From JAMZMI01 sp963848175 (GTDB lineage: Bacteria; Bacteroidota; Bacteroidia; Cytophagales; Cyclobacteriaceae), in assembly GCA_963848175.1 (NCBI GenBank), contig CAWKCO010000005.1, positions 1 through 64,000 of the forward strand: DNA of 64,000 nucleotides, written 5' to 3'. A model generated the notes under the pieces. The model saw nothing but the letters and a program-made list of their open reading frames with translations, searched no databases and had not been told where the DNA came from. The position numbers and the translations under genes are program-made. How positions within the stretch are numbered: the first letter of the stretch is position 1; every line of letters starts with the position of its first letter. This document shows positions 17,267 to 26,541 of the stretch, piece after piece.

Positions 17267-20200
17267 ATGAGAAAAATTGCGTTGTTGAGCTTCTTGATAA
17301 TTGGTTTCTCGAATGCCCACGCTTGGGAGCCATATGAACCTCAATTGGCAGACCCCATTGAAGAATCTTGGCGTTGGAGGCATTTCTCAGAGCTTGATGG
17401 CATGGGGGTGAAGGACATTGAGGAAGCTCAAGATGGCTCTATATGGTTTGCTACCAACTCTGGTGCAACTCGATTTGACGGTTATCATTGGCAAACTTAC
17501 GGTGAGGAGTCCGGCTTAAGCGGTTTACCTGTCAATGCTGTCGTAAGCACCAATGCTGGAGCAATATTATCCGCCACCCAAAATGGAATTTATCAATTCG
17601 CAGATGGGCGATGGAAGACTTTGTTTCAAGATACGACTATAGCACTTCACTTCAATAGATTTTCTACTACCGAATCAGGATTGGTTTTTGGTGTCTTTGA
17701 AGATGGCTTTGCCTTAATCAACGATTCGGAAGTTACTCACATTTATTCGACTTCAGAGATTATTTCTACTCTCAAAACCAACAATCATAAAGTCAATGGG
17801 ATCATACTACCCGAGGCATTTATCTTGTCAGATCCATTGGTGTCTATCACTGATATTTTACAGGATGACTTGCACAATGTGTGGGTGGCACTCACACATT
17901 TCAATGAAGGGAAAGTTCTGAAATTTCGCCTCGAAAGCAATCTCAATTCATTTGAGAAGTACATGGTTTATCATTCGGATAAGTACATGCCTCTAGGTCT
18001 GAATCAACGCTTTATGAAGTCTTCCGATGGGGATATTTGGATTGTCTGTGGGAGTTATAATGTGGGAATTAATCGAATCAGTGGTAATGTGAAGACCTAT
18101 TACAAAACCAGTGAAAAATTTGGTGGGGACGATATGCATACTGACATCATGGAGACGAAAAATGGAGATATTTTAGTTGGTGGACTGGGGAAACTGTTTG
18201 CATTTAAAAGTGGTGAGTGGACTTCCTATGCTTACCCTAAGGTGCCTATTCCGACGAGTTGCCGCATTTTTTTTACAGAACTCTCTGATGGTAACCTATG
18301 GATAGGGGGGCTTCAAAACGAGATTTTCAGTATGGAGTACTCTAACCAAACTTGGTGCACTTATGAAGGACTGATTTATCAGGCAGAGTCCGAAGAAGCA
18401 CAGTATTTTATCAGCGAGCAAGGGCAGGTGGTGGAAGCCAAAGGAAATAATTGGCGTGTAAGCGGAATGAAGGATGGACTGATGGATGCTCCAGTTCGAT
18501 TGATTTACACTCGACAGCATCAGCTTTGGGTGGTGGGTAGTCATAAAGGGGCTGCTGCTACAGCGGTTTTGAAAGATGAGAAATGGCAACTACACATTCA
18601 CCCTAAATTGTCGTGGGGTATCGACTACCGTGCAGTGCTAGAGGCAGCAGATGGTGGACTTTGGTTTGGCTGTGCGGTTGATATTCAAGAAAGTAAGGGT
18701 CACTTGTCGGGTGTGTTGCATTTAGTTGACCCAATGGCCGAGGAGCTTCATTGGGAACATCTGCATACGGAACATGGTGTGAGTAATAAAAATGCGTATG
18801 GCCTGGGTGAAGCACAGGGGAAAATTTGGCTTGGAGGTTCTAAGCTTTTGTCATTTGACGGAAAAAACTGGTCGCCAGTGATGAATCCGCCAGAGTTGAA
18901 TGAGTTTGTTAACAATATTTTTAGCCCTAAAAATGGAGCGCTCTATATTGGAAGTAGGTACTATGGGTTATTTATTTTCGATGGGGAAAGTTGGACGAAT
19001 TACACAACAAAAAGCGGTTTGAGGAGCAATACCATCATAGATATTTATGCCCAATCTCGTGATGATATCTGGCTGGCTACCGACAATGATATATCGCATT
19101 TCGATGGAAAAAGCTGGGCGACTAATCTTTTACCAGAAGAAATGAATATGAGTAATGAGGGTGGGTCTATTTTCAAAGACTCACAGAATACGCTGTGGAT
19201 CAACAAAGCACCAAGAGAATGGAAACGTCGGGCTTTTGCTTATAACAAAACACTTTCTTCTACATTCTCAGATTTCAGGACTTTTAGATATCATCCTGAA
19301 ACCAAACCGCCAGTGGTGGCTATAAGTAAACATGCTAATAAAATAGCTAATAATGGTCAGATAACGCTGTTTTGGGAGGGGACAGATTTTTTTGAGCAGA
19401 CACCAGATGATAGACTTACTTATTCTTATAGGCTTGATGGTGCTGATTGGACGGAATTTGCTTCGGTCAAGAGCCAAACTTTCAGTGATATGGATCCGGG
19501 TGATCATCTATTTGAATTGCGCGTGCGCGATTTGGATTTGAATATTTCCACGGATGTGGTAGCCACTAAATTTGAAGTATTGCATCCGGTTTGGCGACAG
19601 CCTTGGTTCATCTTTTTGATGTTGTTTTTCATTGCGGCGATCTGGATTTTTATCTCTCAGATTTTTAAGCGTGATCAAAAGCTTATTCTAAGTAATCATT
19701 CACTCAATGAAGCCAATGCCAATCTCGAAGCACAGAAAGGAAAGATCGAAGATCAGAATGAAAAACTGGTGCAGATGCTTGATAAAATTGAGCAACTTTC
19801 CAATTCCAAATTGGATTTTTATACCAATATATCACATGAATTGCGCACGCCGCTCACTTTGATATTGGGAAATGTGGAAATATTGAAAAAGAATATTGCC
19901 GAAGCTGATGTAGAAGGTGCTCCTGTAGATGTTATCAACCGCAATGCCGTCCGACTTTTGACGCTTATCAATCAGATACTTGAGTTTAGAAAGATGGAGT
20001 CTGGGATTCTGAATTTCACCAGCCGAAAGGGCGATTTAAATATGTTTTTGCGGCAGATTGTGAATCTTTTCAGAAGCCTGGCGGAGCAAAAGCAGATAGA
20101 CTTGACTTTTAGAGAAAACAGCAAATCGCGCTTTTCCTTTTTTGATCATGATAAAGTGGAAAAAATCATTTTCAACTTACTTTCCAACGCTTTTAAACAT

Positions 20201-20572
20201 ACGCCGATAGGTGGTTCTATTGCCGTGGAAGTGAGTCATTTAAAGGAAAGCGAGCTGAAGACCAAAGCCAGCGAAGCACTGAAAAATGGTGCCTATTTTG
20301 AAATTATGGTGAAGGATAGCGGTAAAGGAATTCCTGAGGAGCATCTAACTCAGATTTTTGAGCGGTTTTATCAGGTCAAGGATGACAAAGACCATAAGAT
20401 GTATGAGATGGGTTCGGGCATTGGGCTTTCTTATATCGCGGATTTGGTCAAGGCGCACGAAGGAGAGATTCACGTAAAGAGTGAGGTCGGAGCGGGGACT
20501 ACTTTTGTTATTTATTTACCTGAAATGCATGAGGGAGACGAGCATGTAGAGGCTTCTGAGAATCTCTTATGA
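17267..20572 (+). CDS. HTCS, sensor and kinase part (Reg_prop/Y_Y_Y histidine kinase), split from its regulator domains
   Basis: About 1101 residues from ATG 17267 (or 17258), which gives the signal peptide MRKIALLSFLIIGFSNAHA. The open frame back to 17123 is not used. A periplasmic double beta-propeller of Reg_prop repeats (for example DGSIWFATNSGATRFDG, RDDIWLATDNDISHFDG) is followed by a Y_Y_Y domain. One membrane helix is encoded around 19601-19667, then a coiled coil. HisKA has the phospho-acceptor His at codon 19835-19837 (SHELRTPL), and HATPase_c has LLSNAFKHTP, DSGKGIP and GSGIGLSYI. The chain ends with TGA just after the ATPase domain. In most HTCS proteins the receiver and AraC domains follow in the same chain; here they sit in another frame. 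Confidence 0.9.
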   Translation: MRKIALLSFLIIGFSNAHAWEPYEPQLADPIEESWRWRHFSELDGMGVKDIEEAQDGSIWFATNSGATRFDGYHWQTYGEESGLSGLPVNAVVSTNAGAILSATQNGIYQFADGRWKTLFQDTTIALHFNRFSTTESGLVFGVFEDGFALINDSEVTHIYSTSEIISTLKTNNHKVNGIILPEAFILSDPLVSITDILQDDLHNVWVALTHFNEGKVLKFRLESNLNSFEKYMVYHSDKYMPLGLNQRFMKSSDGDIWIVCGSYNVGINRISGNVKTYYKTSEKFGGDDMHTDIMETKNGDILVGGLGKLFAFKSGEWTSYAYPKVPIPTSCRIFFTELSDGNLWIGGLQNEIFSMEYSNQTWCTYEGLIYQAESEEAQYFISEQGQVVEAKGNNWRVSGMKDGLMDAPVRLIYTRQHQLWVVGSHKGAAATAVLKDEKWQLHIHPKLSWGIDYRAVLEAADGGLWFGCAVDIQESKGHLSGVLHLVDPMAEELHWEHLHTEHGVSNKNAYGLGEAQGKIWLGGSKLLSFDGKNWSPVMNPPELNEFVNNIFSPKNGALYIGSRYYGLFIFDGESWTNYTTKSGLRSNTIIDIYAQSRDDIWLATDNDISHFDGKSWATNLLPEEMNMSNEGGSIFKDSQNTLWINKAPREWKRRAFAYNKTLSSTFSDFRTFRYHPETKPPVVAISKHANKIANNGQITLFWEGTDFFEQTPDDRLTYSYRLDGADWTEFASVKSQTFSDMDPGDHLFELRVRDLDLNISTDVVATKFEVLHPVWRQPWFIFLMLFFIAAIWIFISQIFKRDQKLILSNHSLNEANANLEAQKGKIEDQNEKLVQMLDKIEQLSNSKLDFYTNISHELRTPLTLILGNVEILKKNIAEADVEGAPVDVINRNAVRLLTLINQILEFRKMESGILNFTSRKGDLNMFLRQIVNLFRSLAEQKQIDLTFRENSKSRFSFFDHDKVEKIIFNLLSNAFKHTPIGGSIAVEVSHLKESELKTKASEALKNGAYFEIMVKDSGKGIPEEHLTQIFERFYQVKDDKDHKMYEMGSGIGLSYIADLVKAHEGEIHVKSEVGAGTTFVIYLPEMHEGDEHVEASENLL

Positions 20573-20603
20573 TCATATTTTTGCAGGAAATTTAGCTTAT
20601 GGC

Positions 20604-21455
20604 GTGCAAGAAATGGTCAGTGAATTGCAGGCTGTGGATGCCAATGAAAATACGACTGAAAATCTGCCAGAGCTCAATGAAAACGAAGATAAACCGCTAA
20701 TCTTGATCATAGAGGATCACCAAGACATGCGTAAATATGTGGCGTCCTGCTTGAGTCCTGAATATCAAATTGTGGAGGCTTACAATGGTCTACAAGGGCT
20801 AGATATGATCGCAAAATATGATTTTGATTTGATCATCAGTGATGTGATGATGCCTGAAATGGATGGCTTGGAATTTTGTAAAAAAGTGAAGGAAAATGTG
20901 ATTACCAGCCATATTCCGATCATTCTACTTACGGCCAAAATGTACGATGAAAATATTATGGATGGCTATCTTCTAGGCGCAGATGATTACATCACCAAGC
21001 CGTTCAATAGCGATTTGCTACGTGTGCGGGTGAGTAATATGATTGCTTCTCGCAAGCGCATGCAGTCGTCTTTCCAATCGGATTTTAGCTTTGAGCCGCC
21101 CGCCGTGAAGTTGCCCTCGGCGGATGAGAGATTTTTGAAGGAGTTGGTGGATCTGATGGAAGAAAACATATCCGAAGTGTCTTTCAATGTAGAAAAAATG
21201 GCCTACACCATGGGTATCAGTCGTACACAGTTTATCCGAAAGGTGAAAAAACTATCGGGAGACAAACCTGTGGATTTACTCAAGAACTATCGTTTGAAGC
21301 GGGCTAAACAGCTTTTGGTACAAGAAGAAGTGTCTATATCAGAGGTAGCCTATATGGTTGGATACGATAATCCGGGTTCTTTTAGTCGAGCTTTCAGAAA
21401 GAAATTTGAGCAATCGCCTACTGATTTTGTAAAGGATCAGGTGCCGCCAGAATAA
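20604..21455 (+). CDS. HTCS, receiver plus AraC-type DNA-binding part
   Basis: 283 residues from a GTG codon. The frame is in fact open from 20550, overlapping the end of the kinase. The receiver domain begins at KPLILIIEDHQDMRKY, with the phospho-acceptor Asp at codon 20841-20843 (SDVMMPEMDG) and Lys in DYITKPF. The C-terminal AraC-type double HTH includes FIRKVKKLSGDKPVDLLKNY and VAYMVGYDNPGSFSRAFRKKF. No good ribosome-binding site precedes the GTG, and the region before it encodes linker-like sequence (YDHIFAGNLAYGVQEMVSEL). A single +1 shift between 20550 and 20572 would fuse it with the kinase. Treat it as the broken C-terminal part of one HTCS, or as a separate regulator if the split is real. 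Confidence 0.85.
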   Translation: MQEMVSELQAVDANENTTENLPELNENEDKPLILIIEDHQDMRKYVASCLSPEYQIVEAYNGLQGLDMIAKYDFDLIISDVMMPEMDGLEFCKKVKENVITSHIPIILLTAKMYDENIMDGYLLGADDYITKPFNSDLLRVRVSNMIASRKRMQSSFQSDFSFEPPAVKLPSADERFLKELVDLMEENISEVSFNVEKMAYTMGISRTQFIRKVKKLSGDKPVDLLKNYRLKRAKQLLVQEEVSISEVAYMVGYDNPGSFSRAFRKKFEQSPTDFVKDQVPPE

Positions 21456-21460
21456 CAAAC

Positions 21461-21494
21461 AGGTCAATGTAGGAGTGGTTGCCTACATTGACCT
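21461..21494. terminator. Bidirectional terminator between HTCS and the leftward secreted protein gene
   Basis: AGGTCAATGTAGG and CCTACATTGACCT form a perfect 13-bp stem with an 8-nt loop between convergent genes. Confidence 0.8.
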
Positions 21495-21528
21495 AGATGT
21501 TATTTTATCTCATGGGTAGTCTAGATTT

Positions 21529-23376
21529 TCACCAATTTGGTGTCGTGAATATTTCCTTATAATCTTCCCAAGCGTCATTCATAATCACCATTTTTCTGTT
21601 GAGATGTTCAAGCAATTTCGGACCTAGCAGTTTGATGTCTTCTTCCTCTTGGGTCTCGGCCATGTGAATGTACTTATACGGATTGTTACCCAGCAATTGC
21701 AGCAATATCGCCGTATTGTCAATTTCTTGTCTTGCGGTTTCCATGATGAGTTGCCTGTCCCAAGACGGTTCTGTCTCTATCACAGCATGTTTGAGTGGTT
21801 TTATACCCAATTCTGCTACACGATCTAATTGTGCTTGATAACTCACTGCATTTTTCGCATTCACGATAAAACACTTGTATATTTTCAATCTTTTGGCCAA
21901 TTCAGCATCACCTGTAGCCTCGCATTGGCGAATGCCATCGTTTACAAATCTTTCCATTGGCACGATTACACGCTTAACAAAATGTCGCCCACTCCAACCA
22001 TAATAAGCATCTGTTCCTTGCACATCGGCCAGATGATTCATACGCTCAGGCAGAGCCTGAAACTGATATTCCTGCCAGCGTTTTTTGTCTTCATCACTCA
22101 CCTTGTCAGGAAAAGGCACAAATGGCCGGATGATCCATCGCTGATGTATGCATCCCAAATTGAAAATGAAACCGCCTGTATTTAGTAGGTGTGTAAGCTG
22201 GCGCACTTCATCTGTATCTACCCAAAGCTCAGTTAGCGCATTGGCCTTTGCTTCTCCACCTTGAGCAACTGCTATTTTATGTAGCTGGGCGTACGAAGCT
22301 GCAATGTTTTTTGGAGTTGATTCCCAGTTTTCTTTCATTATATCGAAATACAAATCACGTGTGAGTGGATCAGTAAAACGAATGAAAATGCGTTTGGCTT
22401 GGGACTCAGCTGCTTCCATAAAATCTTTAATATAAATCAATGGCTGAGGAATGCCGATGACCGGAGTAAAGGCATTGAAATACCCATCAGGAATTCCAAC
22501 TTTGACCATGAATCTTTCAGCATTGGGACCTTCCAAATGATCTATGGCCATCCCAGCTTGTAATGTTTGGGCGATTTGAGCAGGATTTTTTTCTCGCGTG
22601 TTGTGCAGGTTTACATCAACACTTTGGCCAGCTTCCTGGGCTCCATCGAGGTAGGCTTTTAGGTATTTTCCGACTCTTTCGTGCATGGGAATATTTCTAT
22701 AAAGGGAATTTCCCAATGGGCCATTGTATAAACCGGGACTCCAATCCATTCCCCCGCCTGAGTCGTTGGTCATCGACTGAATAATATCAATTTCTGGGCA
22801 TTTGGTTAGTAATCGGGTTACTGCCTCTTTATAAAGGTCAAGTACTTCGGGATTGTCTACAGCAGGTGAAAATCGTGGTACGCGCGAGCGAGAAGGGTGA
22901 TCCACTCTTGGCCCACGCCACAAGGGATGATCACGATAGACCGCTTCTGGCAGCATATATGGATCCACGGTCCAGATGTAGGCTTTCAAACCTAAGCCTC
23001 TCAAAACCTTGCACCTCTGATCCAAAACCGAGAGCGCATTCTCCGTGTAGTCTTGTGGAATATAAGGTTGCAATGCTTTTGGTGTAGCGATTTTTAGCAA
23101 GCTGGCATTGTTCACTGTCCAGCCTGGATATGGGTCGTCATCCTGAATGTATTCCCAGCGACTTGCTGGTAAACTTGTGCCCACATCGACATGGGTTGCT
23201 CCAGCTTTTTTTGCCTTTAGGGCAAAATCTTTAAAATCGTTTAGGTCTTTGTAAGCACTACTCACAATCACTTTTTCAAATTTTTTGATCTGACTTATTG
23301 CCCCATTTGGTATCAAAAGAAGGCAACTAAGCAACAGCGGAATTAATCTGACTATATGTGTTTTTTTCATTTTCAT
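21529..23376 (-). CDS. Secreted putative glycoside hydrolase of unassigned family
   Basis: A 615-residue protein with an N-terminal signal peptide (IVRLIPLLLSCLLLIPNGAIS). The following ~400 residues read like a TIM barrel: strand-like blocks KAYIWTVDPY, IDIIQSMTNDSGGGMDWSPG, VDVNLHNTREKN and RIFIRFTDPL. Acidic candidates lie in TNDSGGG and HLEGPN. The last ~170 residues are mainly helical. The pattern recalls GH20/GH67-like barrels but does not match a family I can name. It is the only leftward gene between the HTCS and GH105, and its promoter region carries a copy of the dispersed repeat (23397-23500). Confidence 0.6.
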   Translation of the reverse strand: MKMKKTHIVRLIPLLLSCLLLIPNGAISQIKKFEKVIVSSAYKDLNDFKDFALKAKKAGATHVDVGTSLPASRWEYIQDDDPYPGWTVNNASLLKIATPKALQPYIPQDYTENALSVLDQRCKVLRGLGLKAYIWTVDPYMLPEAVYRDHPLWRGPRVDHPSRSRVPRFSPAVDNPEVLDLYKEAVTRLLTKCPEIDIIQSMTNDSGGGMDWSPGLYNGPLGNSLYRNIPMHERVGKYLKAYLDGAQEAGQSVDVNLHNTREKNPAQIAQTLQAGMAIDHLEGPNAERFMVKVGIPDGYFNAFTPVIGIPQPLIYIKDFMEAAESQAKRIFIRFTDPLTRDLYFDIMKENWESTPKNIAASYAQLHKIAVAQGGEAKANALTELWVDTDEVRQLTHLLNTGGFIFNLGCIHQRWIIRPFVPFPDKVSDEDKKRWQEYQFQALPERMNHLADVQGTDAYYGWSGRHFVKRVIVPMERFVNDGIRQCEATGDAELAKRLKIYKCFIVNAKNAVSYQAQLDRVAELGIKPLKHAVIETEPSWDRQLIMETARQEIDNTAILLQLLGNNPYKYIHMAETQEEEDIKLLGPKLLEHLNRKMVIMNDAWEDYKEIFTTPNW

Positions 23377-23396
23377 AAAAACTTTGTTTGTTCTTT

Positions 23397-23500
23397 TTAT
23401 ATAAAGTCCATTTGATAATTACACAAACATTGGCTGTTTTCTGCTTATTATCAGATAGTTATAAAAATTTCTCGTGTAAAAGGCTCATAGCCTCTATGTA
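23397..23500 (+). repeat. Dispersed intergenic repeat, copy A (104 bp)
   Basis: Starts TTATATAAAGTCCATTTG and ends AGCCTCTATGTA. It is nearly identical to copies B and C near 28.7 kb, but lacks their ~14-bp CCGGGCGGGT insertion between the AGGCT and AGCCT arms. It lies immediately upstream of the leftward gene that starts at 23376. Confidence 0.85.
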
Positions 23501-23725
23501 AAAAGCCTGAATTCAGAAGAATGAATGCCAGAGCGAACTATTATATCTGTTTACAAAGGTTTTTATTCGGCATTAAATCAATTGGACATGTTGCGCTGAA
23601 TGCTGTGCAAATTGATGCAGCAGGATGATTCCGTTTTTTTGTACATGAAAGTAAAGCAATGAAGTATCGCAGATTTATCGCCTCAAAACATGCATTTTTA
23701 GGCCTATTTGGACATAATGATGTAC

Positions 23726-23744
23726 AATGGTGAAAAATGCACAG
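23726..23744 (+). promoter_or_regulatory. Candidate HTCS-binding motif upstream of GH105
   Basis: AATGGTGAAAAATGCACAG, one of four similar sites ahead of PUL transcription units. GGTGAAAAA recurs 21 bases downstream (23750-23758), a two-turn direct repeat as expected for an AraC-type dimer. The remaining parts of 23501-23908 hold no gene. Confidence 0.45.
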
Positions 23745-23908
23745 CCAAAGGTGAAAAAGGAACTTTGGGCTTGTCACGTCTGAAATAGGTTTGTAAAGTC
23801 AGAAAATCACTGAATACAACTGGTGACTCTGCATTGTCTCCGTATCCATTAGCCACAAGGTTAGGATTTGACTTTTATACATTTTTTAGACTCATACAAA
23901 TATTCATT

Positions 23909-25189
23909 ATGACCAAAGTGTTCATTCTCACACCTATTATTGGTATCATGATCGCTGTTCTTATCTATGCCAATGTTCCTACTGAAGAATCGGCTCAAGG
24001 CACATCAATGTCAGATATAGAACGTGTTACCAGAAGTGTGGCTGACAATATTTTGCTTGAAACAACCTATGATTACATTCATCCTGAAAACGGATCCATT
24101 GTAACTACTCTCTCTGAAGAAACTTACGTCCCAGAGTTGATGATTCATAGTCCATATAATGAGTGGAAATATTGGAATGGCGTGTTGGGCATTGCCATGC
24201 TAGATTTTTATGAAACAGCAGGGGATGAAAAATACAAAGACTTTGCTCTTAAAAATATGGAGTTCGCCTTTGAGGGGGCAGACTTTTTTCGTTCCAATTA
24301 CAGTACCGAATTAAACCCGTGGCATTATCCTTATGGCTTGCTTTACCGCATGGAAATATTAGATGATGTTGGGGCGGAAGGTGCCAACCTCGTACAAGTG
24401 GCCAAGTATGATGCGCAAGAAGAATATCTGGATTATATCGCTCAGTTTCGGACTTTTTTGAAGGAAGACATGCTGCGCAATGAGGAAGGTTCATTCATTA
24501 GGAAGTTTCCAAAAGTACATACGCTATGGGCCGATGACCTGTATATGAGTGTTCCGCTTTTAGCGCGTTTGGGTGATTTTTATAATAGCGAAGAGGAATT
24601 TAATGATGCGGTGCATCAGATTACTAGCTTTCACCAAAAGCTGTGGAGATCTGAAAATGATCTTTATTATCACTGCTGGTACTCCGAAACTCAAAGCAAT
24701 GGCGTGGCACATTGGGGTAGAGCTAATGGTTGGGTGGCTTTGGCCAAAACGGACTTATTGACCTTTCTGCCTCAAGAGCATCCTGATAAGGCCAAGATTA
24801 CGGACTTGCTAAAGATGCAGATTGATGGGGTGATAAAATTTCAGGATGAATCAGGATTGTGGCATCAGGTTTTGGATAAGCCGGATTCCTATTTGGAGAC
24901 TTCTTGCTCTGCAATGTTTACGTATGCCATAGCTAAGGCCGTGAACGAAGGATGGGTTGATGCTGGATATGCCGAGGCGGCCAGAAAAGGTTGGAAAGGT
25001 CTTCAATCAACGATAGACGAGCAGGGACGAGTGTCAGGGATTTGTATTGGAACAGGTATCGAAGATAATATTGAATTCTATTACAATCGCCCTACTGAAC
25101 TCAACGATATCCATGGTTTGGGAGCTGTGATCTTGGCTGGAGTAGAGATGATCAAACTGGAAAAGAAGCAAGCAAAAAACAAATCTTAG
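23909..25189 (+). CDS. GH105-like unsaturated uronyl hydrolase
   Basis: About 426 residues from ATG 23909 (MTKVFILTPIIGIMIAVLIYA, a signal peptide or anchor). The longer frame from TTG 23834 is less plausible. It has an alpha/alpha-barrel with LWADDLYMSVPLLARLG (catalytic Asp region), VAHWGRANGWVALA and LETSCSAMFTYAIAKA, the usual GH105/GH88 landmarks. These enzymes hydrate and release the 4,5-unsaturated uronic acid left by polysaccharide lyases. It heads a three-gene run with DUF4861 (23 bases on) and GH97, and implies a lyase in the pathway. Confidence 0.88.
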   Translation: MTKVFILTPIIGIMIAVLIYANVPTEESAQGTSMSDIERVTRSVADNILLETTYDYIHPENGSIVTTLSEETYVPELMIHSPYNEWKYWNGVLGIAMLDFYETAGDEKYKDFALKNMEFAFEGADFFRSNYSTELNPWHYPYGLLYRMEILDDVGAEGANLVQVAKYDAQEEYLDYIAQFRTFLKEDMLRNEEGSFIRKFPKVHTLWADDLYMSVPLLARLGDFYNSEEEFNDAVHQITSFHQKLWRSENDLYYHCWYSETQSNGVAHWGRANGWVALAKTDLLTFLPQEHPDKAKITDLLKMQIDGVIKFQDESGLWHQVLDKPDSYLETSCSAMFTYAIAKAVNEGWVDAGYAEAARKGWKGLQSTIDEQGRVSGICIGTGIEDNIEFYYNRPTELNDIHGLGAVILAGVEMIKLEKKQAKNKS

Positions 25190-25212
25190 TCTCAAGGACA
25201 GACCCAAAAAGT

Positions 25213-26511
25213 ATGACCCCAAAATATCAATACTCATTCTATCTTATTTGGCTCGTTATTTTCAGCAGTTGCCAGCAGGGATCAACTGATCGCTATTTCG
25301 ATGGTGATCCGCTCGAGGTAACAATAAGAAACGCATCAAATGTTGGTTTGAGATCGCAGTGGGTGACCATAGACCTCAGCGATAAAAAAGATCTGCAATT
25401 ATTGGTTTCTGGCGGGGAGATAGTCGTTCAAGTGGGAGATTCTCTAGACGTACCTTTTCATGTAAATGATACCGATAGCGATCTGCAAATAGATGAATTG
25501 TCTGTTCTTTGTGATTTGGCTCCTTCGGAAACAAAAAATGTGAAAATAGGCAGACCGAGCAAGTCTTCAAAACCTTTCACTCCTCAGCGCATGACATACG
25601 CTGAGATTGCGGTAAAGCAGGGCGGGCAGTGGGTTGATAAATATGCTGCAACGGGAAATTTTCAACCGGTATATGAAGGAGGGGATTTTGTCTCTATCGA
25701 TAATCTTAAAGTACCGCAAGCGCACAGAGACCATTCTAATTATATCAAGTATGAAGGGCCTGGATGGGAGTCGGATAAAATAGGTTATCGGCTGTACCTA
25801 GATCAGCGAAATGCGATCGATGTTTTCGGCAAAACCACTACAGAAATGGTGTTGGCAAAAGTAGGTTTGGATGGGTTTGAGTCGTATCATCATATGGCCG
25901 ATTGGGGAATGGATATTTTCAAAGTGGGCAAGTCTTTAGGTATTGGCTCTCTTGGTTATTGGACAGGTAACAGAGCCCTGCGTGTTGAAGATACCGACAG
26001 TATTTCTTGCGAAATTTTGACTCAGAGTCATTTTGGTTCTGGTGTACGTATCTCGCATTATGGCTGGGATTTAGGTGATAATAAAACGAATGTCACCGCC
26101 ACGCTTTCTATTACTCCCAGTAGTCGTATGACAAAGCATCATATTGTCTTAGATGAAAAACTCCCAAATCTATGTACGGGAATTATTAAACATGCAAATG
26201 CAGATGTGATATTGCCACAAGCGCTAAATGGGGGATGGAGATATTTTGCAACCTATGGCAAGCAAAGCCTGAATGATGATAACCTTGGTCTCTTCGTAAT
26301 ATATCGAGACAGTGATATTATGGAAATAACCGAAGATGAGCATAGCTACGTGCTGGTGCTTATGCCTGAGCAACAACAATTAACCTATTTTTTTGGTGCG
26401 GCATGGGAACTTGAACCCAATGGAATAAAAACAAGAGAAGCTTTTGTAAATTACCTTGAAAATCTTGTAGCACAGCTCAATGCTCCAATTGAGGTGTTAT
26501 CTGCAAATTAA
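25213..26511 (+). CDS. DUF4861-like lipoprotein
   Basis: A 432-residue protein with an SPII signal (LIWLVIFSSC, lipid-modified Cys about residue 20). The body matches what I know of DUF4861: VTIRNASNVGLRSQWVTIDL at the start, a central YEGPGWESDKIGYRLYLDQRNAIDVFGK block and MADWGMDIFKVGKSLGIG. The family is often found beside GH88/GH105 genes in PULs. I know of no settled activity; a beta-sandwich enzyme or binding protein acting on uronate oligosaccharides is possible. It lies between GH105 and GH97 in the same orientation. Confidence 0.75.
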   Translation: MTPKYQYSFYLIWLVIFSSCQQGSTDRYFDGDPLEVTIRNASNVGLRSQWVTIDLSDKKDLQLLVSGGEIVVQVGDSLDVPFHVNDTDSDLQIDELSVLCDLAPSETKNVKIGRPSKSSKPFTPQRMTYAEIAVKQGGQWVDKYAATGNFQPVYEGGDFVSIDNLKVPQAHRDHSNYIKYEGPGWESDKIGYRLYLDQRNAIDVFGKTTTEMVLAKVGLDGFESYHHMADWGMDIFKVGKSLGIGSLGYWTGNRALRVEDTDSISCEILTQSHFGSGVRISHYGWDLGDNKTNVTATLSITPSSRMTKHHIVLDEKLPNLCTGIIKHANADVILPQALNGGWRYFATYGKQSLNDDNLGLFVIYRDSDIMEITEDEHSYVLVLMPEQQQLTYFFGAAWELEPNGIKTREAFVNYLENLVAQLNAPIEVLSAN

Positions 26512-26541
26512 AATTTACCAAGCATCCATTTAAACCCTTTT

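Noticed and set aside
20560..20575. Programmed +1 frameshift joining the two HTCS halves
   Set aside because: The TTA-TGA context does not give the good P-site re-pairing seen at known +1 sites such as prfB; an indel is simpler.
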